This document shows, one piece after another, positions 29,940 to 42,258 of a stretch of DNA of 64,000 nucleotides. The position numbers and the translations under genes were made by a program. The stretch covers positions 18,226,886 through 18,290,885 of the forward strand of contig OY804590.1 of NCBI GenBank assembly GCA_963680875.1. Reading direction: 5' to 3'. The stretch comes from Bathymodiolus brooksi. Lineage: Eukaryota; Mollusca; Bivalvia; Mytilida; Modiolidae. Position 1 is the first letter of the stretch, and each line of letters opens with the position of its first letter. The notes below the pieces were generated by a model. That model was not told the origin of the DNA, did no database searches, and saw only the letters and a list, made by a program, of their open reading frames with translations.

Positions 29940-32276
29940 CATTATCTCAACCATACTGATACTGATATAAATCACAAAACTTGCATACAAAAAAAAACCA
30001 CATACAAATTCTAACATTTGGTCAGCAAAAAAATGCAAGATATAAAAAACAACAAAGTTAAATGAACAATGAAAGGTTTCCTTCAACTATAAAGTTTTTT
30101 TTTCTCCATCAAGCATCTGGAAAGCTCCCTTCATTGGTGGATTGTTCTGAAAAAAATAATATGATATTAATATTTTCAGCTAAGTCGAACAACTTTAGGG
30201 GTGAAAGTATTTTTAGTAACTATTTTGATCATGATCAGAAGCTTGAAATTAGCCACATGTAGGTAAACAGATATTTGCGACTGTAAGTGAAGACACATTG
30301 TAAAATCTATAATTAATTGATTATAACTCAGAAATATATTGCATGGATATATATTACAGAGCTAAAGAAAGAAATCCAAAAACAGTGACCAAACATATAC
30401 GTTAAATTTTATTGACAGGATAAATCTAGAAAATATCCATTTATGTATAAAAAAAAAACACCATGGGAACAGAGGAAAATTAGAAGAGATATAGTACAAA
30501 TAAGTGCAGTTCAAACATTTAGATCTATTGCAAAACTAATATATTATCAAAATTAAAACTTAATTTTAGAAGAAGCATTTACAGTATGTAAAACATTAGA
30601 CTCGGAGAGGAACTTACAGTTAATATGCAAGAAACTTATATCTCTAGATTAAAAATGGATTTAAGACAGCACTTATCTTGCAGTTTTTGATATTTGTTGT
30701 TGATATAAACATATCCCGTAAAATGTTTTTCATGATCTAATTTCATTAATGAGAAATTACGAAAATTACAAAAGCACATATAAGCAATCAGTGGGGAGGA
30801 GATTTATATCGATCAATCGGTGGTGTGATCTAATTAAATAGCATTACCCATGCCCAGTACTTCTCTACTGACCAATATTATCTTCATTTATTATACTTTT
30901 ATTATTTCTACACTTAATATAGAAAACTTTAAAAAGAAAAGAAGAAATGAACCAAAAAATTAAGTCCAAGTTACAAAGCTCGTACAAAGGATCATATTAT
31001 AATTATTTACTCTTGGGAATTTTAGGCATTTTTTGTGCAGTTTTTTTTACATAACTATATTCCTTATTAATTGATTTCTCAAAATTTCATTACAGGTACT
31101 GTACAGTTAATTTGTCTTTGGGGTGGGATCTCTATCAGATAGGTTGACCTTTTTAAACTTTGTTTATTTTGATTTTATAGTCAACTGTAACTCATGATAT
31201 CTAACATAAATCTCTTCTTAAGAAATGTTCTGTATTTGAAGTAGATTGTATATACAATGTACATGTAATTAAATGTAACAAGTTCATCTAAAGAACCCTT
31301 TGTTTCTGTAATAGCCACACACTGTAAATATGGGATGAGCTCTATTGGTATAAGTGTATTATGTATACATGTATCATTAACTTACTTTCATTAGTTTTAT
31401 ATATATCTATATGTCCTTTGTGCATGAAGTCTAATTTCTGGTTCATCATGGTAGCTTTCGTGATCTGATAGAGTTTAATCCCTATAAAATTGTCTCAGGA
31501 CTAGATTAGTTGATAGTAAAATATAATGTTGTTGTATCATGGTAGCTTTCGTGATCTGATAGAGTTTAATCCCTATAAAATTGTCTCAGGACTAGATTAG
31601 TTGATAGTAAAATATAATGTTGTTGACTTGTCTGGCCAATACATGTAGCTAGAAGAACATGAAATTGATTACCTCTAATTAGATGATGGTGAAATTTGCT
31701 GTTGTCTAGCTATAGCTATGTGTTGATCGGTCTGATATTACAGGACATGAAGCAGGTGACATCTGTGGCTTCCAATATTTACATTGCCATTGGGGCAGGA
31801 ATTATTTCGACTGGTTTGCTACATGTATGTTGAAAAGTCACAGGGTCAGTTATGTGCCTACATGTATAACAGCTACATTTGTATAACCTCAAATCCAATT
31901 GTACTTGTTTACCACTTTTACAGAAATGAACCAGCTCTGAAATTATAATGAAGAAATTTAAGTTCTTTTATATATATCATCATACTGTCTTAACAATAAA
32001 AAAAAGAGGCTACTGCCCCAGGGCTGCCTCCTAAGTATATCCAGAAATGAGGTGCCATTTGAAAAATTGCATATCTAAGATGGGGACATCATGAGGAAGT
32101 CTGCAATTTTCATATGATTTACATTATTTTCTGAACTTGAAAATGATACCTTTCGCTTAAATCAAGCTGAATTAATAAATGAAATAAAAATTAAATGTTC
32201 AAGGTTCGTGGACAAAATGAAAATCGGATGCATCTAACCTTTATCTGATCTTAAGAGTCTATGTAACTAGAGGCTC
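29940..32276. other. Unassigned AT-rich stretch with a 91-bp tandem duplication
   Basis: No supportable gene. 31,445-31,534 is repeated without visible change at 31,536-31,625 (GGTAGCTTTCGTGATCTGAT and onward). Confidence 0.5.
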
Positions 32277-33428
32277 CCAGGAGCCTGTATAGCTCACCTG
32301 GGTTTTAGGTTTCAAACCACTAATTCACCAATCAGAGCTTGGAACATATACGAAAGTAGTCCCTTTTCAAGAAAAAGATTCCTTTCACTTTGTAGTATTG
32401 TGAAAACTACTGAATGGAATGGAGTAATTAAAATTGATAATTGAAGTTAAATAAATAGGGATTATTTTGAGCCCAAATTTGATGGATTTAGTTGTATTTT
32501 AATACCTCTATGGAGGATTTGATGCATGACCTATAAATACTGAATTTCTTGGGGATGACCGAGCTATTTTTAGAGTAGGTGCACATGTTTTCCGTAGCAT
32601 GGCATTTCACTGCAAGATTTTAAACATGCCCTGATATTTTGACAGAACGTAGAGGAATCATGTACGTTTCAGAAAATATATGGTCTTGGAAAGGTTAAAC
32701 TTAAGATAAAATGACCAGGTAGGCTCGAAAAAACACAAATTTAGTAGAAAACTTTAAAGAAATTAATTAGTGGTTTGACACCATAATAACATCAGTCAAT
32801 AAAACTTGCCAACTTCGTCTTCGGTCAAAAAATAACAAATGTAGCCCTCATCATTGCAGACCCCCTCTCCAAAAAAAATTTGGGCAGGGGTTCCCCCTTT
32901 AATGTAAGTTATCAACATTGCTGTAAAAAACATAAATGTCAATGATTCAGACCAAGTTTGGTTCCAATTGGTCTAGTAGTTTCAGAGGAGAAGATCTTTG
33001 AAAAAGTTTACGAGGTACGACGACGGACACCAAGTGATGGCAATAGTTCGGATCTCCTGTACTTGGCGATCACAATACTGGTATACCAGTATTGTTGACA
33101 ATACTGGTATAAAAAATTATTCCAGTATTGTAATTTTTTTACAAAAAAAATACAATACTGGTATAAAATCATATTCCAGTATTGTTAACAATACTGTTCG
33201 TAAATAAAAATATGCAATACCAGGATATATAATTGATAAAACAACATGTCATAATTTACATTTTATTTATTTTATAGATGATCATACATTTTTGTAGATG
33301 GCATCAAATTTTTAATAATCTTTGATGAACAACATGATTTATGAATAATAACATCACATTCACAATATAATGTACTAGCACTAGAATTATAAAGAGTCTA
33401 TATATCATGTCCATAATAAATATTACTT

Positions 33429-34250
33429 TTACACAGGATATTGTTCTGAAATATGTATGAGAATGTTTGTAAATGCATTGTCACCTGTGGTACCCCATCT
33501 ATCTCTCCACATTCTTTCATCTAGGTAACTGGGTAGTAGATGTGATGACACATCTTTCATCTCTTTAAACTTCTGTTTGGCTTTAGCCCAGTACGACTCG
33601 ATTGCTTGAGTATGTATGCCAGTTGCAGGGTCCACGAAGTTGAGCGAATGATTAACTGTGCCATGGCTAAGCTGCAGTCGTGAGCTGATGTTATGGTACG
33701 CTTTCCACTGATCTGAATGGATGATTGTCCCTGGTTTTACAACACGTTGTATAATAGGTAAAGAGTTGCGGCATCTCTTTTGTCAACAGTTTCCATGTAG
33801 TAATGGCAGGCACTGCTCTTTGCTGGCCCGTCGCCCTCTGTTGTATTTTGATTTGTGATTAAAAAGACTTTCATCAATTTGGACAATCACACCTGGTCCA
33901 CCTAATTCAACTGGAGTTGATAGTAGTTTAGTGGAGCAGACATCTCTCAAGTATTGAAACATCTGTATTACGGTCTTCTCGTCAATCTGTACTTGTCTTT
34001 CTACGGAATTAACTTTTGTTCCTTGACTCCATAGGTATGTGACGTATAACCATTTATCTAAGGTGATGCGAGACCTTTCGAAAAATGATCCAGCACGAAT
34101 GGTACGGTATGTACGGCGTTTCGGACATCTTTGGTTGGCACAGCGCCATCCAAAACCATCTTTAGCGGATGTGTCGGTCTGGTTACCATTTTCAAGCCTT
34201 CCAAGTCCCATCACAGCAACCTACTGGACATGCTGTAAAACGGAAACGGC
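33429..34250 (-). pseudogene. Merlin / ISXO2-like (IS1016-type) transposase, frameshifted
   Basis: From high to low coordinate: a zinc-ribbon-like start (ACPVGCC in one frame), GFGWRCANQRCPKRRTYR, SFFERSRITLDKWLY, YLWSQGTKVNSVERQVQ, then the first catalytic Asp in VQIDES with KYNRGRR; after a frame change METVDKRDAATL; after another LPIIQRVVKPGTIIHSDQW with the second Asp; then VDPATGIHTQAIESYWAKAK with the catalytic Glu and LLPSYLDERMWRDRW at the C-terminus. The three acidic positions remain but at least three frame changes (about 34,215, 33,785 and 33,755) break the gene. Length would suit a Merlin transposase of about 270-300 residues. The family assignment is firm; activity is excluded unless frameshifts are sequencing errors. 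Confidence 0.88.
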
Positions 34251-34468
34251 AAGATGACGAAACAGAGTACCAGTATCGGAAGAGATTACTTGCAAATACA
34301 CAAGACAACAATGAGGATGACATCGCTGATGATCCAAATATAGAGACGGCTATCTCAATCAAAAATTCTTTACACAATATTATGAGAATGACCAAACAAC
34401 AACTACAGCAAAATATCAGCAATTCTCAAGAAACTGTGGATGTCCTACGCCAACATACCGTTTTTTAA
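34230..34468 (+). CDS. Hypothetical charged, Gln-rich ORF inside the transposon
   Basis: An open frame from about KRKRQDDETEYQYRKRL to VLRQHTVF and stop, roughly 75-80 residues, rich in Asp, Glu, Asn and Gln with a KRKR cluster, a composition unlike the random frames around it. The upstream part of the frame is antisense to the Merlin remnant and is probably not coding. I do not recognise it. It could be an exon of a second transposon protein or a chance frame. Confidence 0.25.
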
Positions 34469-35955
34469 AAACAAAACCATTGAAGATTTGAGAATTTGCC
34501 TGATAACAACAGCTGTGTATGAACATTTGAATAATTAACATTATTATTGAAAACTTGCAAATATGTTATCCCAATACTTATATAATCATTATATTAGCAA
34601 ATTAATTAAACAACCTTATTCAGAAAAAACTGCTGAGATCTGCTAATCTGGGTCACGGGTCACTGTAATCGGGCGGCTGTATCGAGAAACAGATACGGTG
34701 TTGAAAAAACTGTTGATATTCATAAAATATTGATAAATGCTATAAAATGTTATGTTTGTCTTCAAGAAATATGATAGACAAAACCATGTGTGAAGTTTTA
34801 TGACGAAATATCTCCAATTTCTATGTAAATTTACGAGTTGAAGTGGGGAAATTTTATGTTAGATTTCTAAAAATCTTCTACTCTGAAACCACAGGTAAAT
34901 TTACTTTAGCGATGTATTTTTATCTTGGACAAGAATAATGAGCATCCTCATTGGAGGACCGATTTAAAACGCACTGACTCTGCATGGTAATTCTAATAGA
35001 AAAAAATATTACTTTTTAATTGATCAATCAATATAATTAGCTTCTTGGTAAACACATGTGCGTACTTGACAAATTAACATAACAAATAATAAGACAAGCT
35101 TAAAATAGAGCCAAGTAATATATTCCTTTTAAACCATATAGTCGTGTATATAAATAATTGTTCATACAAAAGACAAGGTATTTTATTTAAACCTAATAAA
35201 GTAGATCGAGATCAAATACAAAGAACACGATGTCTGTGTAAATCCTGTGTTCATCTTTCATTGTATATATCCTGAATGCATGCCAGATATGCTGATGTCT
35301 TAGATAAAAAGGTCAAAACTTTGTAAAGCACATCCTTGTACCATAAATTAAGACCAAATTATGACAATGCCGTTTTTTGAGGTATAATTCGTAATTGGGA
35401 GAAATATTTCACCGCATGCCAACTTTTTAATTATCTTTCTTTATGATGGTTTCTTTTTAATATTTAAGGTAGAAGAAATAGTTTTTTATATTCTTGATTG
35501 ATAGTTAAGTTTTTACAGAACTGAAATGTTTTATAGACGTGATTTAAAGTTTTAATTTATTGAAATTTATATAGTCTCTCATAATTCTTTATAGAATGGC
35601 ACTTGTTATATAAGTATAAATGTTGTGTAGAAGTATGATATTTATAGTTTTTAGTGAGTGCCTTTAACTGCCATATCACAGGCATCATTGTTTTTATTGT
35701 AAATTTGAAGAAGAAAAAAAACCACTTACATCGTCTATTGCCATAATTGATGCTGCTGTAATTGTTGTAAGGGGTTGCCTTTTACAACTGATAGTTTGTA
35801 GAGGTTTTTATTTTGTGGGGGGGGGGGGTAGTTTTTATCCCATCGCCAACGAAGTTGCGAAGGGATATACATGTAGTAACGCTACCTTCCGTTCGTCCGT
35901 CTGTCCTCCCGTAACATCCTTGTATTTTGATAAAAAAAATTATTTAATCCAATTT
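34469..35955. other. Unassigned interior of the 3.75-kb transposon
   Basis: AT-rich DNA with no supportable reading frame; a G run at about 35,818-35,829. Confidence 0.5.
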
Positions 35956-35959
35956 TAAA

Positions 35960-36280
35960 ATGTTGAACTTTCAAATTCATCTGAAACTTAAACAAGTGAT
36001 AAAAATAGAGGAATGTCATGAAAGGAGCATCATGGCATGCCTTAAGCTTTTATTAAATGAAAAGCTTGGTTTATCAGCACTGTACCCCAATAATAGCATA
36101 CACTTAATGAGTACAGCTGCTGTGTTACCTCTGAGTACAGCAGAAGTAGAAAGGGTATTTTCACAGGTCAAATTGGTAAAGTGTGATCACATAAATCGCA
36201 TGAAACAGGTCACAATGAACAATATTTTACATGTCAAACTAAATTGCAACAATGTTATGAGCATGTGTCAGATACAGTAG
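35960..36280 (+). pseudogene. hAT transposase C-terminal dimerisation fragment
   Basis: A 106-residue frame containing LYPNNSIHLMSTAAVLPLS followed by TAEVERVFSQVKLVK and INRMKQVTMNNIL, the pattern of the hAT C-terminal region (LYP ... LPLS.A.VER.FS ... L). It differs clearly from the hAT remnant at 13,603 and belongs to another hAT subgroup. No N-terminal part was found upstream. Confidence 0.75.
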
Positions 36281-36839
36281 TTGCCAAGTTTTTTAGAGTT
36301 AATGACAGAAAGATAGAATTATATCTAGGTTGATTTGTTGAATAAACTGACCTATTTGCTCATGTATAAATAATAAAAGTCAATATTTCATTGTATACTT
36401 TATTTGATTTTACAGTGTCCCTAAAAAATGCCTTTTTTGAAAATCCAACAGTGCACTAAAGAGCCCTTTTTCAGGACCAGCACCCTGCCCTTTTGAAATC
36501 CTAGCTGGAACACTGTAATGAAATAGTGAATAGTGCTTAAATCAATAAAAAATAAGATAATGTTTATTTGTGTTTTTTTTGCTTTTGAAAAAGTGTCAAT
36601 TCATGTTGCCATATCCTGTCCTACAATACACATTGACAACTTGACACATTGTTATCAATTTATTCCAATATCGTATTCTAGTATTGTTAATATATACAAT
36701 ACTCCCAAAAAATAACTAATTTAACAATACTGGAACAATACTAGAATACAATACTGGAATATAGTATACCAGTATTGTGATCGCCAAGTACAGGAGATCC
36801 ATAGTTCACATGGCCCCTTTGGATCAGGTGAGCTAAAAA

Positions 36840-38075
36840 ATGTCTGTAGTACATGAAATTGAGGCCAATAATGACTGAGGGAGTTGGACACAAAATTTAA
36901 CAATGAAATTGGCGTCACAGTATTTTCTTAAATCAATTTGGATTGCTCATTCATAGATGTATAATTCTATTGACTAACCTTATATTTCTAGCTTCTAAAC
37001 TCGAGGTTTTTGTATGTTCGGGACATCAAAGAAATTGCTAAAATTGTCACAAGTCACCAAAATGATTTGAATTTTGGTAGGTCTCAAATTCAAACTCCGG
37101 AAATAGCAATAACTTTTTATTATCGAATCGTTGACGGGCACACTGAATTTCCGCATTGTATGCTATTATTTGACAAATCTGATAAACGATCCACCCATAA
37201 TTTGGCTATTCCAAATTATATCATACCTATTAAAAAAAGAAGAAAAAAAACATTTTTTTTTTTTTTTTTTTTTGTATGATCCTGCTATTAATATACATAT
37301 TATATCATACCTATTAACAAAAAAAAAAAAAAAAAGAAAGGGAAAAATCTTTTTTGATTTGTTTGTATGATTCTGCTATTAATATACATGTGTTTATGCT
37401 TGGTAATTAAGATGAATTGCATGTATACATGATGGGTAGATTGATCTATGTCTTATGTAAATTGTGTTCAAATTGTTCCATCTTGTTGTTGGAGAGGATT
37501 TGTATAGGCATAGCCTGTTATCCAATCCTATTGATTTATCAATAAAATATTTGAAATGAAATCCACCCAGCTTGAAACTGCAGTGATCAAAATCTAATTC
37601 AAATATATGACGAATATTTATGAGGAAAAGTACTTCTAATTTTTGGATATGGTAATTTTATTGCAAGTAATTAAATCTTGGAGATACATTTGTAAATATT
37701 GCCTTCTTCATCACGTTCTACTAAGTTCAGTAGAAAGAAGAACGATTAACGATCAAGAGGCCACCGATTCGATCCTCGTACATGGCGTTTTTATTATGTT
37801 TTTTTTATTTATTTATTTATTGTTATTGATATACAACTATAGTCAGTTGTATCATCTTAACGCAAAAATGTAGCTAAATAACAACACAACTGTCACATTT
37901 TTTACTGATGAACCTGGAATTTAAATGCAAAAAGTCCCTATCAACGATGCATTATTGGAATCAGGAGATCAACTACTATCAAATTCAAAGTCATGTCTAG
38001 GGAATACCTTCCAATTTGAACAATTCACAGATCCTTTCCCTTTTCCAGGGAAATACCTTAATGATTGAGCTGTAT
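36840..38075. other. Unassigned stretch with a low-complexity duplication
   Basis: 37,215-37,400 holds two roughly 110-bp copies of a segment with an A run, a T run and TTCTGCTATTAATATACAT. A short peptide frame at 37,010-37,279 is not recognisable. Confidence 0.45.
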
Positions 38076-38700
38076 GTTGTCTGACAACGACTTGCATATA
38101 ACGTATTCTGAAATACGTTACCAGGACGTAAAAATTATGTTTGAGCTTTTACGTTAACATCAAGACCATATCCGTACGTAACAAAAACGTTGGAAAGTAC
38201 GTTGTCACAACGTCTTGCAAATAACGTATTCTGAATACGTTACCAGGACGTAAAAATTACGTTTGAGCTTTTACGTTAACATCAAGACCATATCCGTACG
38301 TAACAAAAACGTTCAAACTACAGTGTCACAACGACTTGCATATAACGTATTTTGAATACGTTACCAGGACGTAATAATTACGTTTGAGTTTTTACGTTAG
38401 CATCAAGACCATATCCGTACGTAACAAAAACGTTGAAAAGTACGTTGTCACAACGTCTTGCATATAACGTATTCTGAATACGTTACCAGGACGTAAAAAT
38501 TACGCTTGAGCTTTTACGTTAGCATCAAGACCATATCCGTACGTAACAAAAACGTTGAAAAATACGTTGTCACAACGACTTGCATATCACGTATCTAAAA
38601 TACGTTGTGGCAACGTAATTTTCACGTAAGAAGGGGACCTGACCAAACAGCAACCAAACTGCAACGTTGTGAATACGTAGTGTGCTAGCTGGGATAAAAG
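38076..38700. repeat. 122-bp ACGT-rich tandem repeat, about 4.5 units
   Basis: CTTGCA markers fall at 38,091, 38,214, 38,335, 38,457 and 38,579, giving a period of 121-123. Each unit has ATACGTTACCAGGACGTAA, GACCATATCCGTACGTAAC and a GTTGTCACAACG palindrome. The right edge reads GAATACGTAGTGTGCTAGC then TGGGATA. Confidence 0.88.
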
Positions 38701-40000
38701 CTTTTGAGAATGTGAAGAAAGTTGTCCCCTCACGACGTGCAGTGTTGGATGTTTGCGTTTATTATTATATTACCTTAGAAACATACTTCATTATGGAATT
38801 CAGTGAATCATAACCGCCTTATTAAAACACCCAGTATATAGTTTATAAAAGTTGTATGGTTATGAATATTATTTCATGCATCAGCAATTTTGTATGTACC
38901 GGTATTTATAAATGGACGTTAAGTGATGAGACATGGAATGTAGGTATTTTTTATAAGTAAGTTGAGTTACTATAGAATTGTCGTTTAAAACTAACATTTA
39001 TAGTTTTGGGACCGACCATTTGCTGATCGGGGGACTTCTTGTTTCAGTCATATTTTTTTATGTTCCAATTCGACACGTAAATTTTTCGTGCTAAATTGAC
39101 AAAGGATATAAACGAGGGTAATGTGTATAATCGATGTATTGTTATTGACGGTGGGACCCCGTCAATAACAATACGTCGATTATATACCGGGTATTTTATT
39201 TAAATAACTGTATCCCGACAAGTATATGGGTGATACCTTAATTAACCTCCATATTTACCGGTATATTTATACACTTTCTCACATCTAGTATACATACATA
39301 TTCACTACTACATTTAAATCTATTTAAAGTATACATCAACACCTGTTTAGAAAATGAACTATTCAACGATGTTTTATTTATCTACAACAGAAGAAAGGAC
39401 ACACACTCATAAAAATACATTTATCTATATATTATTGTCGTTGGAGATCCAGGTATGAAGAGGGGAGGCTACTATTTCACTAGCAGATTTAATTCCGCCA
39501 CATTCTTGTGCCCGTCTCAAGCCAGGACATGGATTTTCAACGTCAATGGTGCGAGGTTATTGTTCGTTTTATTGATATTGGAGTTGCTAACCATGACCAT
39601 TTAATTTTTTTCGTAAACATATGTTTAAAAAAATTAACTATTCAGCGATGTATTACTCAGAAAAACAAAATCAGAAAAATAACGACCACACACCCATGAG
39701 AAAACAAAACAAATAAAGAATGGCATATATTATGTTCAATCTAATTAAAATTATATTTCCGCACTTGCTCCATATCTTCCATCGGTTGTTTTGTAGTCGC
39801 CGCGTCCATTTGTATTGCATCTTTCACTTTTCCAATAGTCAACTTCCCCTTCATCAGTAGCAATATTCAAGCAGCACCAGTGTATGAAGTACATGTATAC
39901 ATTTTACAACTCGTACGTTAGTCTAGGGCTTGTGCCAAGTACAGTGGTTTTCTGGACAGAGCTTATCTGCCTAACGTTGCTTCTATGTTGAAGTCATCGG
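38700..40000. other. Unassigned stretch containing a 26-bp-arm palindrome
   Basis: 39,126-39,151 and 39,159-39,184 are inverted copies (TATAATCGATGTATTGTTAT against its complement, one mismatch in 26) with a 7-base spacer. Otherwise AT-rich with no supportable gene. Confidence 0.5.
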
Positions 40001-40297
40001 TACACAAATTTTACGGTCGTCATCACGATCTGGTTGACCGTTACGAAATATCCAATACTCGTATGGCAATGGATCTTTTCATTTTTACATATATGTTTTC
40101 TTTCTATCCTCTGTCACCGACAAGACTTTTACCGGGCTAACCTATTTGAGTAACAAGACGGGCGTCTTACAAGAAACAAGATCTGCTTACCCTCCGCCAA
40201 CACATGGGCTCACCCCGGGTTTTTGTCTGGGTACGTGTAACTCATCTTTTTAGTTTTCTGTGTTATCTTGTGTGTGTGTGTTTTTTGGGGGGAGTTT
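40000..40297. repeat. Dispersed mussel-type repeat leading into the second 56-bp array
   Basis: TTTTACGGTCGTCATCACGA, GATCTGGTTGACCG, AAGAAACAAGATCTGCTTACC and CACATGGGCTCACCC parallel 6,880-7,130. A peptide KFYGRHHDLVDRYEIS can be read here, suggesting the decayed end of a retroelement frame. The repeat runs straight into the satellite, showing where the satellite unit came from. Confidence 0.7.
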
Positions 40298-40862
40298 TTG
40301 TTGTTGCTTCGTTTATCTTCGTTCTGTGTCTTGTGTCCAATGTTGTATGTTTCTTGTTGTTGCTTCGTTTATCTTCGTTCTGTGTCTTGTGTCCAATGTT
40401 GTATGTTTCTTGTTGTTGCTTCGTTTATCTTTGTTCTGTGTCTTGTGTCCAATGTTGTATGTTTTTGTTGTTGCTTCGTTTATCTTCGTTCTGTGTCTTG
40501 TGTCCAATGTTGTATGTTTCTTGTTGTTGCTTCGTTTATCTTCGTTCTGTGTCTTGTGTCCAATGTTGTATGTTTCTTGTTGTTGCTTCGTTTATCTTTG
40601 TTCTGTGTCTTGTGTCCAATGTTGTATGTTTCTTGTTGTTGCTTCGTTTATCTTCGTTCTGTGTCTTGTGTCTTGTGTCCAATGTTGTATGTTTTTTGTT
40701 GTTGCTTCGTTTATCTTCGTTCTGTGTCTTGTGTCCAATGTTGTATGTTTCTTGTTGTTGCTTCGTTTATCTTCGTTCTGTGTCTTGTGTCCAATGTTGT
40801 ATGTTTCTTGTTGTTGCTTCGTTTATCTTTGTTCTGTGTCTTGTGTCCAATGTTGTATGTTT
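40298..40862. repeat. 56-bp satellite array, about 10 units
   Basis: The same unit as at 1-3,725, far fewer copies; one 7-base internal duplication (TCTTGTG) at about 40,668 and one 55-bp unit. Its right edge continues into the same unique sequence (TTTCTCTTGATTCCTGATTG) as the first array. Confidence 0.93.
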
Positions 40863-40939
40863 CTCTTGATTCCTGATTGTCTCCAACATTTATAAACTAC
40901 TTCAATGACAATTTTACATGACAAGTTTTTTTTTCGCTA

Positions 40940-41330
40940 TCACGTTGTCATGGTGCTTTAAGAAAGCTCTGAGGATGCCATATGGGTAATCAGAAGCCAA
41001 AAATCGAAGAACAAACAATACAATGGCCAACAGAAGAACAAACAATACAATGGTCAACAGAAGAACAAACAATACAATGGCCAACAGAGGAACAAACAAT
41101 ACAATGGCCAACAGAAGAACAAACAATACAATGGCCAACAGAAGAACAAACAATACAATGGCCAACAGAAGAACAAACAATGCAATGGCCAACAGAAGAA
41201 CAAACAATACAATGGTCAACAGAAGAACGAACAATACAATGGCCAACAGAAGAACGAAATAGGGATAAACAATGATCTACAAAACACGACAAAGAAAACT
41301 AAAGATTAAGAAACACGAGTCCTACTAAAC
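40940..41330 (+). repeat. Duplicated dispersed repeat with 27-bp minisatellite (9 units)
   Basis: Counterpart of 3,790-4,200. The 27-bp unit occurs nine times at about 41,006-41,250 against seven in the first copy, so it changed length after duplication. Confidence 0.85.
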
Positions 41331-41445
41331 ACTGGGGATGAATGCAGGTTTTCTGAAGGTGTAAATAGTTTCTGCTTCACTAGTTTTGCTGCAATATCAT
41401 GATGGATATAGAGTATACGTTTTTAAATTAGTTTGTTTGTTTGAT

Positions 41446-41689
41446 GGTCTTTAACGCCACTTTCAACAATATTTCAGTTATATCGTGGCGATCAGCATTA
41501 TTGATGGAGGAAACCAGAGGAACCGGAGAAAACCACCTACCTCTCGCAAGTCACTGACAAACTTTATCACATAATGTTGTATACCACGCCCTGCTCTAGA
41601 GTCGAACTCATAACATCAGTGGTGATAGACACTGATTGCATAGGTAGTTGTAAATCCAACTACCATACGATCATGGCCACGACGGCCCC
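41446..41689 (-). mobile_element. SINE, duplicated copy
   Basis: Counterpart of the SINE at 4,261-4,504 with only a few substitutions. It entered before the segmental duplication. Confidence 0.85.
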
Positions 41690-42258
41690 TTTTCAATTAG
41701 ATAACGTGTCATTTTCTGCACTGTCCAATGGCATGTTGTATTTGTAATGGGCGAGTGCATGTGGAACTAGATTACCAACTACATGTAGATTCATTTTTGA
41801 ACGACAAACTCTGTCAGATTTAAACTCTAGCAATTCTCGAGTATTGGACCAGAACCAGCATAGCAACTTTGATTGGTGTAACGTCGCCTGTGAGAGTTAC
41901 TAAGCCCAATGCCGTCAAATACCATTATTGAAATTGAAATTATACCAAATTCTACTAATGTCTATATATCCACTTGAACTCGCCCATGGTACAAGTAAAA
42001 AAACTTACATCGAGGCCAGACTAAATGGCGTCTGATTTCGTGTTCAGTGCGAGGCGTTAGACGTATTTCCATCCCTTGTCATCTGCATACCTATGTCTAA
42101 AAATCAGACCTAGATGACTCGGCATAAAAAAATGATTTTGATTTTCATATTGTAAATGAGGCTGTTTTTCTTCTTCTTCAGAAACCTCATTCAATGACGA
42201 CGTCCACCGATTAGATTGATATTGAGGAATAACAGGTTTCAATATCTGATAAATCGAA

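Larger units (their letters stand above)
33050..36800. mobile_element. 3.75-kb DNA transposon with perfect 37-bp TIRs and 7-bp duplication ATAGTTC
   Basis: Both ends read GGATCTCCTGTACTTGGCGA and on through CAATACTGGTATAC, a perfect 37-bp inverted match. ATAGTTC flanks both sides (33,043-33,049; 36,801-36,807). Subterminal regions (33,070-33,240; 36,660-36,780) are packed with CAATACTGG / CCAGTATTG, including the near-palindrome CAATACTGGTATACCAGT. Inside are a broken Merlin/ISXO2-type transposase (-) and a hAT dimerisation fragment (+), so either one element was hit by another or it is a composite. Confidence 0.85.
32277..36836. mobile_element. Dispersed element interrupted by a 3.75-kb transposon
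   Basis: The start CTAGAGGCTCCCAGGAGCC and end GGATCAGGTGAGCTAAAAA match the element at 24,619-25,590. Near the right end GACGACGGACACCAAGTGA is followed by the insertion at 33,050 and then by ACATGGCCCCTTTGG, so the uninterrupted element would have been about 800 bases. Confidence 0.7.

Noticed and set aside
33055..36800. CAATACTGG-rich ends considered as telomere-like or origin repeats
   Set aside because: They are confined to the subtermini of a transposon with clear inverted ends and a target duplication.
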